A stretch of DNA of 64,000 nt. Source: Sipunculus nudus. Its lineage: Eukaryota; Annelida; Sipuncula; Golfingiida; Sipunculidae. The first letter of the stretch is position 1; each line of letters starts with the position of its first letter. The notes beneath the pieces were generated by a model. That model did no database searches. It worked only from the letters and a program-made list of their open reading frames with translations, and was not told where the DNA came from. The position numbers and the translations under genes are program-made. Of the stretch, positions 36,860-48,000 are shown one piece after another. The stretch lies in NCBI GenBank assembly GCA_026874595.1, contig CM049307.1, positions 93,164,330 to 93,228,329 of the forward strand, in the 5' to 3' direction.

Positions 36860-38809
36860 TTATCTATTCTTAAATCCTACGACATATTCATCTGAACGCA
36901 GATGAGCAGGCGGTCTTCGCTGTCGTTGTGGTCTGCCTAAATGGTGTGGAATATTTTCTGAAGTCCTGGATGGAACGTGTTCCTGAGCAGATACATTCTG
37001 TTCAGACCCACTGGGTTCTGGTTCAGATGAAACAGGCTCCAGTGGTATTTCTGGAATGTGAAACTGAGGTACATCGGTATCTGATGGTGACATAGGCTCG
37101 GATACGTCTGATAAAATTTCTTCTGGAGCAGATTCCAGTGTTACACCTATCTCGAGACCCTGATCAACTTCACTTTCATCAGAGTTTGCAGAATCTGTCC
37201 TCCTTCCGTCTGCACCGCTACCTAGAGAATCTGCAGTTGCTATCAGTTCTTGGTCCTCCTGCAAGTCAACAGTTTCTCGGGCGTTTTGAATGACATGACT
37301 ATCATGCGGATTCGGACGATCCAGGATCTGAATTAAGACATCCGAGGATTCATCAGAAGACTCAACAGTTGTGCTAGTACTAACATGGCGACCACGGGTG
37401 TTGATAACACGGGGTTTCGTTTGGCGAGATTTTGTTCTTGGGTTTGTATCTATTGGCAAACTGTTAATAGGAAGTAACATATTTCTGTGGAGTGTTCTCC
37501 GACGTCCATTATCATCAAGTGGGGAAACAACATAAACAGGGATCTCAACCCTTGGTTGTGCCTGGACTTTATAAATTGTTTCTTCCCACTTGTTAGCAAG
37601 TTTCTGCCTGCCTTTTAGACCTACATTTCGTACCAAGACTTTGTCGCCAGGCATTAAAGTGGTCTTATGGCATCGACGATCATATAATGATTTATGTCGA
37701 GCCTTGTTTGCTGTGGCAATACGTTGCGCCGTTTCGTAAGCAAGAGATAGCCGGTTCTTTAATTCAGCCACGTACGTCTGATACGATGTAGTATCAGAAG
37801 ACTGTGTTTGTCCCAAAATTATGTCTATGGGCAGACGTGGGTGTCGACCAAACATAAGAAAAAATGGTGAATAACCCGTTGCATCATTTCGGGTACAATT
37901 GTATGCATGGGTTAAAGATCCGACCTGGTCTTTCCAGTTTTTCTTTTGATCTGGCTCTAATGTCCCCAACATACTAAGCAGAGTTCTATTGAATCGTTCC
38001 ACAGGGTTCCCCTGGGGATGATAAGGATTTGTGTGGGTCTTTTTTATACCGGCTAATTTACATAATTCTTTGATAATTCGGGACTCGAATTGTGCTCCTT
38101 GATCGCTGTGAATTTTCATGGGAAAACCATAATGATTGATGAAGGTATCATATAGCATTTTGGCTGTTGCTTTCGCTTTAGTTGTTTTACAGGGAAGGGC
38201 TTGGGCATATCTGGTATAGTTATCAGTCATTACTAATATATTTTCGGTGCCTCCGCTGGAGGGTTCTAGACTGAGAAAATCTATACACAGTAACTCCATT
38301 GGCTCTGAGGATGTAATAGAAACCAATGGTGCCGTATCAGGTGGTGTTTTCCTTCTGACACAACGAGGACAACTCTTTACATATTCTTTGATATCTTTTG
38401 TCATATTTGGCCAAAAGAATCTTTCTCGAGCCAAGTCGATACTCCTGTCTCGACCGAGATGTCCTACGTCGTCATGAACTCCTGAAAGAGCCATTGGTCT
38501 GAGGCTAGTTGGTACCACTAACTGATAAGTGTCCTCCCCATTGTCAATTCTTTTACGGTAAAGTAGGTTGTCCTTAAGTGTTAGAGACTTCCGCTTTTTG
38601 AACAACGCTAGTTGCTCAGCATTCAGGTTTTGTGTTTGAATTCGACGGTGGTCTCTCAAATAAAGTATGAAAGGCAGTAAGATGGAATCTTGTAATTGGG
38701 CAGATTTAACATCTTGATTGTCGTGTTTCAGGGATGTACAGGACAAGTTCATGACAAAGATAGACGCAGGATGAACATTTAAACTAGAAATGATGTCATG
38801 GGAGGACAT
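36860..38809 (-). pseudogene. pol: Pol, left half: integrase part after the frameshift
   Basis: This open stretch holds the integrase half: the HHCC zinc-binding region (VHDDVGHLGRD ... CPRCVRRK), the DDE core (CIDF, HSDQG, GNPVERFNRTL) and a long acidic, Ser/Glu-rich C-terminal extension ending in basic RPQRQRRPPAHL. It is separated from the RT part by a one-base T loss near 38857-38862 (three T here, four in the right half). One substitution also stands out in the integrase core, HTNPYHPQ where the right half has HTTPYHPQ. No chromodomain is recognisable. The reading frame is therefore dead as a full polyprotein, although each part is otherwise long and open. Confidence 0.9.
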
Positions 38810-38829
38810 ACCTGCTTCACATAAAGCTT

Positions 38830-41184
38830 TTATGACATTGTCAGGTATGGTTTCTCACCTCGTTCCTGGTCGTCCTTTGCTCTAGATATTCTTGACAGGG
38901 CGTCTGCGTCGATGTTGTGCTTTCCAGCCCGATACTGAATACTGAAGTCATAGTTTGCCAGGTCTGCCACCCATCGTTGTCCAGTCGCATCCAGTCGAGC
39001 ACTTGTTAGAATATATGTCAGGGGGTTATTGTCAGTAAAGACTGTAAATTTAGAGCCATACAGGTAATCCTTGAATTTGTGGGTGACACACCATTTTAAA
39101 GCCAAAAATTCTAATTTATGTATTGCATAGCGGGATTCAGAAGGAGATAAGCTCCGGCTTGCAAATGCTATTGGGCGCTTTTGCCCCCCTTGTTCCTGGT
39201 ACAAGATACCGGCGATACCATCAAAGCTGGCATCCGTATGCAGTATAAATGGTTTAGAGAAATCTGCAAATGCCAAAACGTCAGATGAGCATAACAGGTT
39301 AATGAGTTTCTCAAAAGCTTGTTGATGCTCATCTGTCCAAATGAAAGTAGGACTGTGGGATGTATTACAGAGTGTTTTAGATTTCTTTGATTTCTTTTTG
39401 GGTCCTTTTAGTAGAGAATGAAGGGGTTTAGCTATTCTAGCAAAATCTGGTACAAAGTGACGATAAAACTCGGCAAAGCCTAGGAATCGTCTCACATCTT
39501 GAATTGAGCTTGGTTTTGGCCATTGGCGTAGTACCTCCATTTTGGTGGGATCTGTTTTAATACCATCCTTAGACACTACATGCCCTAGATATTTGATCTC
39601 ATTCTGCACAAAGCAGCATTTTGATGGTTTAAGCTTGAGACCGACCTCAGATAGGCGTTGAAAAACAGAATTTAGCCTTTCAAGGTGTTCACTGAAGGTA
39701 CTAGAAAACACAATTATATTGTCTAAGTATAGCAAACATTCTCTCAGATGCAAATCCCCCATTACACTTTGCATCAACCTTTGGAAGGTCGCAGGCGCAT
39801 TAACTAAGCCGAAAGGCATGGTTTCAAATTCATAAAACCCCAAGGGGCCAACGGTGAATGCGGTTTTAGCTTTATCCTGTTCTGCCATTTCGACTTGCCA
39901 ATAACCGGCCTTCAGGTCTAAGGAAGAGAAATAGTGGGCTCCTAATAGTGAATCTAAAGTATCTTCGATTCTAGGCAAAGTGTAAGCATCCCGTACAGTA
40001 TTCTGATTCAATGTCCGGTAATCTATGCAAAACCTCAATGATCCATCGGGTTTACGAACTAACACAATAGGACTGGCAAAAGGGGATTTGCTTTCTCTAA
40101 TTACCTTTGCAGATAACATTTCCCTAAGATGTTCTTTCACTTCCTGGAATAATTGTGGGGGAATCCGTCTATATCTTTCTCGGAAAGGCTGATCATTTTT
40201 CAAAGTGATGTGATGTTGGACAAGACTGGTTCGACCAAGATCAGTATCCGATAAAGAGAATAGATGTTCCCATTTCAGTAGAAGCTGCTTTAACTGATCC
40301 AGTTCCGTCGGGGATAGGACATCATTAACTTGAACTAGTTCAAGTAATGATCCCTTGGGTGTACTATCCCCAATGGATTCTATCGCAGAGGCTTCATGTA
40401 GTTCACACAGTACAGCTTTGTTTGGAATTTTAACTTGATGACAGGTTAAATTTTGAATTTGTACTTTTATTCTTTGCTTAGAGCCAGAGGAAAAGTCAAC
40501 TTGTTGTAAAGTTGGGCATACCACTAGTCCGGCCGGAAGCATATGGAATTTATCAGTGTCAGTTATGACTAAGGTTTTTCCTTTGGTTACGGCCCTTGTG
40601 ACGGCATTAACAGTGACTTTGCCTCGAGGTGGAACAGTGATTGGTTTAGTTCCATACGCTCTCTTATCATGGTTGGATGAATTCTGACTTAATTGCAATG
40701 ACATAAATGCAAGTTGCCATGGTGTAGACACTTGCAGTTGTTGGACGAAGTTATCTCCTTTTTCCAATTTAAGTGTTTGCATTAAGTTTGTAATGACATT
40801 GGTCCCCAATAGAAAAGGAACATCAGTATTGAATTCTGTATCCTTAATGACCACGACAGGGACCGAAAGGGTCTTATTGAGCAATGAAGGGAATGTAAGA
40901 TCTATGGGGATTATTCCACAATACTCAATAGTTTGTCCACTTACTTGTTTGAATTCCACCAACTCATCAATTGGCGTTAGGTCTTCCAAAGACAGGTTCT
41001 TGTCTACAAACCAATGGGCTACAGTACAAACCTGTGATCCGGTATCAATTAGACCTTTACAAGCTTTCCCATCTGCTTCTAATGTGATTATCTGTGTATT
41101 TCCTATGAGGGGAATTTTAGTAGATTTATGATTGGTGGACCTAGGATTGGTGACATTATATTGGTTTGTGGGTGTTTTTATCAT
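38830..41184 (-). pseudogene. pol: Pol, left half: PR-RT-RNase H part before the frameshift
   Basis: Encodes an aspartic protease (GLIDTGS, D47), reverse transcriptase (FCIDYRTLNQ, SSLDLKAGYWQ, LPFGL-type MPFGL, YLDN) and RNase H (LHTDAS, FTDNN, NIDADALSR). It stops about 7 codons after the T loss near 38860. RT has Asn at residue 489 where family members have the second catalytic Asp; the right half shares this. Other substitutions against the right half include GFAEFYRHF for GFAGFYRRF. The frame is continuous upstream of the Met, through to the gag slippery site, so translation probably enters by -1 frameshifting. Confidence 0.9.
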
Positions 41185-41229
41185 ACCTGTCCTTCCCCAC
41201 GACTGAGGACAGGTAGGACCTAGTTTTTT
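41185..41229 (-). promoter_or_regulatory. -1 ribosomal frameshift site between gag and pol, left
   Basis: On the minus strand the gag codons CTA AAA AAC TAG contain the slippery heptamer A_AAA_AAC (plus 41223-41229) right at the gag stop. After an 8-nt spacer a perfect 9-bp stem ACCTGTCCT/AGGACAGGT (41206-41214 with 41185-41193) closes a 12-nt loop. The -1 frame is open from the heptamer straight into pol. Slippery site, spacer and stem all meet the known requirements for -1 frameshifting. Confidence 0.85.
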
Positions 41230-42521
41230 AGCAATTGGCCATTTTTGTCCCGTCTAGCATGACACTGATCTACAGTATGGGTGTTACGCTTGCAACGGGT
41301 ACAGTACAACTCTGGTGGATTTTGAGTCCTGGGAAATCTAGTTGTAGAGTTAGAAGCGGTTTTCTGTGAAGAGGGGGTTTTCTCCATACGTGATAATCTG
41401 GCTTCTAATTTCTCCATTCTACTAGTGAATTTTCCCTCTATTGAATCCAGACGGCTGAACAATTTATTTAGAGAGGAATTGTCAGCCTTTTCAGCCTGGG
41501 AAGACAGTTGATTAGTGTTTGCGGTTTTTCGGGGACACTTTTGTGACTCTAATGCTCTACAAGCCGCAACGAGTTCATCGAACTCTTCATCGTAATCATA
41601 ACGGTGGCGAGTGGCATCTTGAATTTCTTTGTTAGCTAACCCATTCCAAAACTTTGAACGAAGCATTTGGTTGTATTCTATAGATGACATTGGTTGCTTT
41701 TTATTGATCAGATCTAGCATTCCATGCAGCCTACAACTCCATGTGATAATGTCTTCCTTAAGGTCTTGTTTACTGGAGTGAAAGTTGTGTTTAAGAAGAT
41801 CTAGAGGAAGAACATTGCCAAAGTATTTGTCAAATTTCTGTAATACCTCTGAAGGACTTGAGCCATCAGGCATGGAAAATAGCACACTGGCTGCTGTGCC
41901 TTTTACAGATTGGTTGATGGCGGTAATTATTTGTGGTTCAGGTATGGAGGTATTGTTTATCAGTGCCTTAACCTGTAATCGCCACTGTTCATAACTATCT
42001 GTTTTGTCATGATTCCCTGTAAAGGTTGAAATTTTGGGCGCTACTACAGTATAGCTAGTTTGGGCTGAAGGAAGCTGGATGTTTTCACCTCTAATAGTTT
42101 TGAATTCAGCTATTAACTGATTCATCTCGGCATCAGTCATAAAAGACAGTCTGTTAACTAACTGGTGCACAAAGTCAACACCGCTTCCACGGATGCTTGA
42201 AAAGTCTATGCTGTCTAAGCGGGACCTACCTACTAGGGTGGTAATCTCAGCCAAACAAGAAGGGTCGGCCTTTTGCAATGATAGTTTAACTTTATCTTTG
42301 TCTAGCAAGCGTGTCCCTGTTAGCATAGTAACAGCTTTTTCCGCAGAATCTACATCTGTATATATGGTATAGCCACGTCCAGTGCATAGGCCAGAATGAA
42401 CTTTTCTAACAAATAAGAGATGATCTATCGGGCCAGCCTTAGCCATATGAGTTGACATTTCCTCATAATTGGCATCAGGTGGTATCCCATGGATACTAAC
42501 AACACACAATAAGTCTACCAT
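41220..42521 (-). CDS. gag: Gag, left half, intact (433 aa)
   Basis: Structural polyprotein that should package the element RNA. Residues about 5-85 look like an RRM fold: a beta strand at VVSIHGIPPDANYEEM (RNP2-like), then TGRGYTIYTDVDSAEKAV (RNP1-like, with the usual helix after it). Residues about 150-330 are a capsid-like, helix-rich region (SYEQWRLQVKALI ... MLRSKFWNGL). A short coiled region (KLFSRLDSIEGKFTSRMEKL) follows. A CX2CX4HX4C zinc knuckle (C407, C410, H415, C420) ends the protein. Gag overlaps pol through a -1 frameshift site. An N-terminal RRM-like domain also occurs in PNMA proteins, which descend from Ty3 Gag; the link is inference. Confidence 0.9.
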   Translation of the reverse strand: MVDLLCVVSIHGIPPDANYEEMSTHMAKAGPIDHLLFVRKVHSGLCTGRGYTIYTDVDSAEKAVTMLTGTRLLDKDKVKLSLQKADPSCLAEITTLVGRSRLDSIDFSSIRGSGVDFVHQLVNRLSFMTDAEMNQLIAEFKTIRGENIQLPSAQTSYTVVAPKISTFTGNHDKTDSYEQWRLQVKALINNTSIPEPQIITAINQSVKGTAASVLFSMPDGSSPSEVLQKFDKYFGNVLPLDLLKHNFHSSKQDLKEDIITWSCRLHGMLDLINKKQPMSSIEYNQMLRSKFWNGLANKEIQDATRHRYDYDEEFDELVAACRALESQKCPRKTANTNQLSSQAEKADNSSLNKLFSRLDSIEGKFTSRMEKLEARLSRMEKTPSSQKTASNSTTRFPRTQNPPELYCTRCKRNTHTVDQCHARRDKNGQLLKN

Positions 42522-43703
42522 TTTGTATTTATAGACTAAATGACGAACTTTTGCTGCTATGATCAGTCAACTATGCAATTGACTTTCATAATAGCAAGAA
42601 CAAACGCTACCATGATCAGTCAACCATGCAGTCGACTTTCATGATAACAAGAAAATCCTTTGGAAATTGCTATCAATGACAAATATAAAATGTCTCTGAT
42701 ATTTGATTAGTACTCTTAACTATGTGAATCAGTGCTGTGTCGGTGCATATGTCGAATGTTTGATTTCATCCAACTGTAAACCATAAACTAGGCAATTAAA
42801 TGACAACTCACAACACGATCAAATGATAGAAAGACAAAAAAAATAAAGCAACTAATGTTGGATGATCGAATGGATAAGGCAAATATGGATAATAAAGAAA
42901 AATTTAATATGTGTGACTGTAGTTTGTGTTAAGTTTTATTTTAAGTCCATTTAAAGGGTTAAAAGGTTGTTGACATGAAAAAAAATGTCAATAGTGGATC
43001 AAAGTGTCACTAGGTGGCAGCACGTGTTTATTGTACGTACGCACGACGGTAAAGACTTGTGTCACCAGGCGACACTAGGTGGCAGCATATAAACACAGCG
43101 ACACTAGGTGGCAGCACAGCCAAAAGGGAGTGAAAAATTCCTCAGGATGAATAAACGATAATAATCAAACGAATTGCTTGATAAAATGGTGAAGAGCAAG
43201 TAGCAAGTATCCCTATCTTTAAATGACTAGTACATAATATAGTTACAAATATAGTGTACCTTTACCTAAACATATAGTGAATACAATATAGTAGTACATG
43301 CAATGACAGCAATTATTAAAACCGAGTCCATATGAAAAACAAAACGAAATACTCACAAGAGTCCTACGAAATAGTGATCCAACATATCCAGTGAGGCGAC
43401 GAAATGTATCCGTTAGAAGTCCATTTAATGTGTTTTTCAAACAAACCAAGTCCCGGTGCTAGACTAAGACAAACAGGTTATGGTCCAACACGAATTATTT
43501 CGTTCCTCAACAACGTTAATAAGCCTGCGTTGTGCAGCGTACAGCGTCACTCGAAGATAGAAAACTGAGCTCAGTATGGTAAACTGTGTCACGCCTGACT
43601 GCGCCTCAGAGCTGGTGTGCACCCCAGCTAGAGGGAACGCGACTTAAGACTTAAGCGAGTGCGTCTTGGCGTCCTGCATGGCGACACTAGCGATATGGAG
43701 AAA
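42522..43703 (-). other. 5' leader of the left half
   Basis: About 1.2 kb of untranslated leader between PBS and gag. It contains two similar GATCAGTCAACxATGCA repeats near 42560-42640 and three copies of CACTAGGTGGCAGCA. A 68-codon open frame at 43243-43449 is identical in both halves, but that carries no weight given overall near-identity. Confidence 0.6.
43008..43116. promoter_or_regulatory. Three CTCF-like motifs in the leader, left
   Basis: CACTAGGTGGCAGCA is repeated exactly at 43008-43022, 43073-43087 and 43102-43116 on the plus strand. It fits the CTCF core CCAnYAGrkGGC closely. The LTRs add two weaker relatives on the other strand (GCCCCCTGTCGG, GCCCTCTATTGG). Binding is inferred from the motif only. 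Confidence 0.5.
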
Positions 43704-43730
43704 GAACGAATCCCCGCAGCAGGGCCTCCA
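43704..43730 (-). other. Primer binding site, left half
   Basis: One base inside the 5' LTR the minus strand reads TGGAGGCCCTGCTGCGGGGA. Its complement, GAATCCCCGCAGCAGGGCCT followed by CCA, has the T-loop, acceptor and CCA layout of a tRNA 3' end. The tRNA identity cannot be assigned here. Confidence 0.75.
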
Positions 43731-43731
43731 T

Positions 43732-44532
43732 TATAACAGTCCTTCGACTGGGTTAACAAAAGGGGAAGTGTCCTCTCTCTTCCATCATACGACAACAAAC
43801 GACTGATGTGGTGAAAAGGGTTTACTGTGAAGTAATAAACATACAACGGTTATGGCGTGTTGCCATTACGAAGTTTGGTGACGGAATCCTCCTCTTTTTC
43901 TATTACAATGGAATTTTATATATATATATATATATATTGTGGTAGTTACAATCCAGAGACATTTTAAGAAATACAATATTCAAATGTAAATGGGTTACAA
44001 GTAGTATTACAGAATGTCATTAGACAAACGCACTATAATACAAAAGTACAGTGGATACTCTTGTGAAGACAAATATGAGGCTTAATAGAGAGTTATAATA
44101 CGAGACTGAAAATTATGAAATGAGTTACGCCATTGACACACAAACATTGATATTTGTAGTAACCTTGTACGAAATTACGAACGCATATAGTAATGACTAT
44201 CGTAGGCAATGAAGGCAATGCTTACCTGTGAAGTAATAAACATACAACGGTTATGGCGTGTTGCCATTACGAAGTTTGGTGACGGAATGGCGCAAAAATG
44301 GAGAATATTGAAGTCGTTTTGGCGGCAGAGTCAGATGTCAGGTGCAGTGTGACGTGTGCATATTAGATAAGTGAACTTAACCCTATAAGGATATATATGC
44401 AAATGACTAATTAACTAGTGATGCCCCCTGTCGGACATCATAGACACTAAAATGAACTTAAAAGGCTATAAATTGGGTGCCCTCTATTGGGCATCACGTA
44501 CACTATCGGAGTCTACACCTGAGCCTGTTACA
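43732..44532 (-). repeat. LTR B (central, shared)
   Basis: 801 bp. It serves as 5' LTR of the left half and 3' LTR of the right half, flanked by a PBS on one side and a polypurine tract on the other. Differences from LTR A are very few. Confidence 0.9.
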
Positions 44533-45088
44533 CACTCCCCCCTGTTTGCAATTGGCGTCCCGACAATTTACACAGGCATTGCACACTAAATGGTGAATGT
44601 GCATACACATGGAAGTAGAATATCAACGATTGTAGAACAAAGATTAATTATCTTTGTACGATAATATCAGAGGTGTTTCCCTGGATATTAGGAGATCACT
44701 GGAATATCGGCGAACACCAGGGGAATCATTCATGATACAGACCTAATAGGTAAGTTTATGATTTAATTTATACTCTTATGATCTTAGTTGAATGCATGTC
44801 TTCAGGTAACTTACTAATGGGCAAGCATTAATGAAGAATAACTTACTCTATCGGAGTGTAACCTTATCAATGATCATCATAATTGATAGGTTGATACGTT
44901 TATATCGCCCAATAGTTTATATCGCCCATTATTTATTTATTTATATACAATTACATCATTTGTTTCAGATATCATGATGACAAGCAAGGACAAGCATGAA
45001 GATTTATTCGAAGCTGGTACATCTGAAACATGAATCAATGATGAACATTAGTAACAATATACAACAATATAACAATATACAACAATAT
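44533..45088 (-). other. Polypurine tract and 3' spacer, right half
   Basis: Same layout as 36304-36859: CAGGGGGGAGTG next to the LTR, then non-coding spacer to the pol stop. Confidence 0.65.
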
Positions 45089-48000
45089 TTATCTATTCTT
45101 AAATCCTACGACATATTCATCTGAACGCAGATGAGCAGGCGGTCTTCGCTGTCGTTGTGGTCTGCCTAAATGGTGTGGAATATTTTCTGAAGTCCTGGAT
45201 GGAACGTGTTCCTGAGCAGATACATTCTGTTCAGACCCACTGGGTTCTGGTTCAGATGAAACAGGCTCCAGTGGTATTTCTGGAATGTGAAACTGAGGTA
45301 CATCGGTATCTGATGGTGACATAGGCTCGGATACGTCTGATAAAATTTCTTCTGGAGCAGATTCCAGTGTTACACCTATCTCGAGACCCTGATCAACTTC
45401 ACTTTCATCAGAGTTTGCAGAATCTGTCCTCCTTCCGTCTGCACCGCTACCTAGAGAATCTGCAGTTGCTATCAGTTCTTGGTCCTCCTGCAAGTCAACA
45501 GTTTCTCGGGCGTTTTGAATGACATGACTATCATGCGGATTCGGACGATCCAGGATCTGAATTAAGACATCCGAGGATTCATCAGAAGACTCAACAGTTG
45601 TGCTAGTACTAACATGGCGACCACGGGTGTTGATAACACGGGGTTTCGTTTGGCGAGATTTTGTTCTTGGGTTTGTATCTATTGGCAAACTGTTAATAGG
45701 AAGTAACATATTTCTGTGGAGTGTTCTCCGACGTCCATTATCATCAAGTGGGGAAACAACATAAACAGGGATCTCAACCCTTGGTTGTGCCTGGACTTTA
45801 TAAATTGTTTCTTCCCACTTGTTAGCAAGTTTCTGCCTGCCTTTTAGACCTACATTTCGTACCAAGACTTTGTCGCCAGGCATTAAAGTGGTCTTATGGC
45901 ATCGACGATCATATAATGATTTATGTCGAGCCTTGTTTGCTGTGGCAATACGTTGCGCCGTTTCGTAAGCAAGAGATAGCCGGTTCTTTAATTCAGCCAC
46001 GTACGTCTGATACGATGTAGTATCAGAAGACTGTGTTTGTCCCAAAATTATGTCTATGGGCAGACGTGGGTGTCGACCAAACATAAGAAAAAATGGTGAA
46101 TAACCCGTTGCATCATTTCGGGTACAATTGTATGCATGGGTTAAAGATCCGACCTGGTCTTTCCAGTTTTTCTTTTGATCTGGCTCTAATGTCCCCAACA
46201 TACTAAGCAGAGTTCTATTGAATCGTTCCACAGGGTTCCCCTGGGGATGATAAGGAGTTGTGTGGGTCTTTTTTATACCGGCTAATTTACATAATTCTTT
46301 GATAATTCGGGACTCGAATTGTGCTCCTTGATCGCTGTGAATTTTCATGGGAAAACCATAATGATTGATGAAGGTATCATATAGCATTTTGGCTGTTGCT
46401 TTCGCTTTAGTTGTTTTACAGGGAAGGGCTTGGGCATATCTGGTATAGTTATCAGTCATTACTAATATATTTTCGGTGCCTCCGCTGGAGGGTTCTAGAC
46501 TGAGAAAATCTATACACAGTAACTCCATTGGCTCTGAGGATGTAATAGAAACCAATGGTGCCGTATCAGGTGGTGTTTTCCTTCTGACACAACGAGGACA
46601 ACTCTTTACATATTCTTTGATATCTTTTGTCATATTTGGCCAAAAGAATCTTTCTCGAGCCAAGTCGATACTCCTGTCTCGACCGAGATGTCCTACGTCG
46701 TCATGAACTCCTGAAAGAGCCATTGGTCTGAGGCTAGTTGGTACCACTAACTGATAAGTGTCCTCCCCATTGTCAATTCTTTTACGGTAAAGTAGGTTGT
46801 CCTTAAGTGTTAGAGACTTCCGCTTTTTGAACAACGCTAGTTGCTCAGCATTCAGGTTTTGTGTTTGAATTCGACGGTGGTCTCTCAAATAAAGTATGAA
46901 AGGCAGTAAGATGGAATCTTGTAATTGGGCAGATTTAACATCTTGATTGTCGTGTTTCAGGGATGTACAGGACAAGTTCATGACAAAGATAGACGCAGGA
47001 TGAACATTTAAACTAGAAATGATGTCATGGGAGGACATACCTGCTTCACATAAAGCTTTTATGACATTGTCAGGTATGGTTTTCTCACCTCGTTCCTGGT
47101 CGTCCTTTGCTCTAGATATTCTTGACAGGGCGTCTGCGTCGATGTTGTGCTTTCCAGCCCGATACTGAATACTGAAGTCATAGTTTGCCAGGTCTGCCAC
47201 CCATCGTTGTCCAGTCGCATCCAGTCGAGCACTTGTTAGAATATATGTCAGGGGGTTATTGTCAGTAAAGACTGTAAATTTAGAGCCATACAGGTAATCC
47301 TTGAATTTGTCGGTGACACACCATTTTAAAGCCAAAAATTCTAATTTATGTATTGCATAGCGGGATTCAGAAGGAGATAAGCTCCGGCTTGCAAATGCTA
47401 TTGGGCGCTTTTGCCCCCCTTGTTCCAGGTACAAGATACCGGCGATACCATCAAAGCTGGCATCCGTATGCAGTATAAATGGTTTAGAGAAATCTGCAAA
47501 TGCCAAAACGTCAGATGAGCACAACAGGTTAATGAGTTTCTCAAAAGCTTGTTGATGCTCATCTGTCCAAATGAAAGTAGGACTGTGGGATGTATTACAG
47601 AGTGTTTTAGATTTCTTTGATTTCTTTTTGGGTCCTTTTAGTAGAGAATGAAGGGGTTTAGCTATTCTAGCAAAATCTGGTACAAAGCGACGATAAAACC
47701 CGGCAAAGCCTAGGAATCGTCTCACATCTTGAATTGAGCTTGGTTTTGGCCATTGGCGTAGTACCTCCATTTTGGTGGGATCTGTTTTAATACCATCCTT
47801 AGACACTACATGCCCTAGATATTTGATCTCATTCTGCACAAAGCAGCATTTTGATGGTTTAAGCTTGAGACCGACCTCAGATAGGCGTTGAAAAACAGAA
47901 TTTAGCCTTTCAAGGTGTTCACTGAAGGTACTAGAAAACACAATTATATTGTCTAAGTATAGCAAACATTCTCTCAGATGCAAATCCCCCATTACACTTT

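Noticed and set aside
40793-41131. Plus-strand frames opposite the retrotransposon pol and gag (also 38247, 41785, 46476, 49023, 50015)
   Set aside because: They are antisense shadows of the minus-strand gag and pol frames.
43243-43449. 68-codon leader ORF identical at 51471-51677 as an accessory retroelement gene
   Set aside because: Identity reflects the near-identity of the two element halves; no domain, and it is hydrophobic by chance composition.
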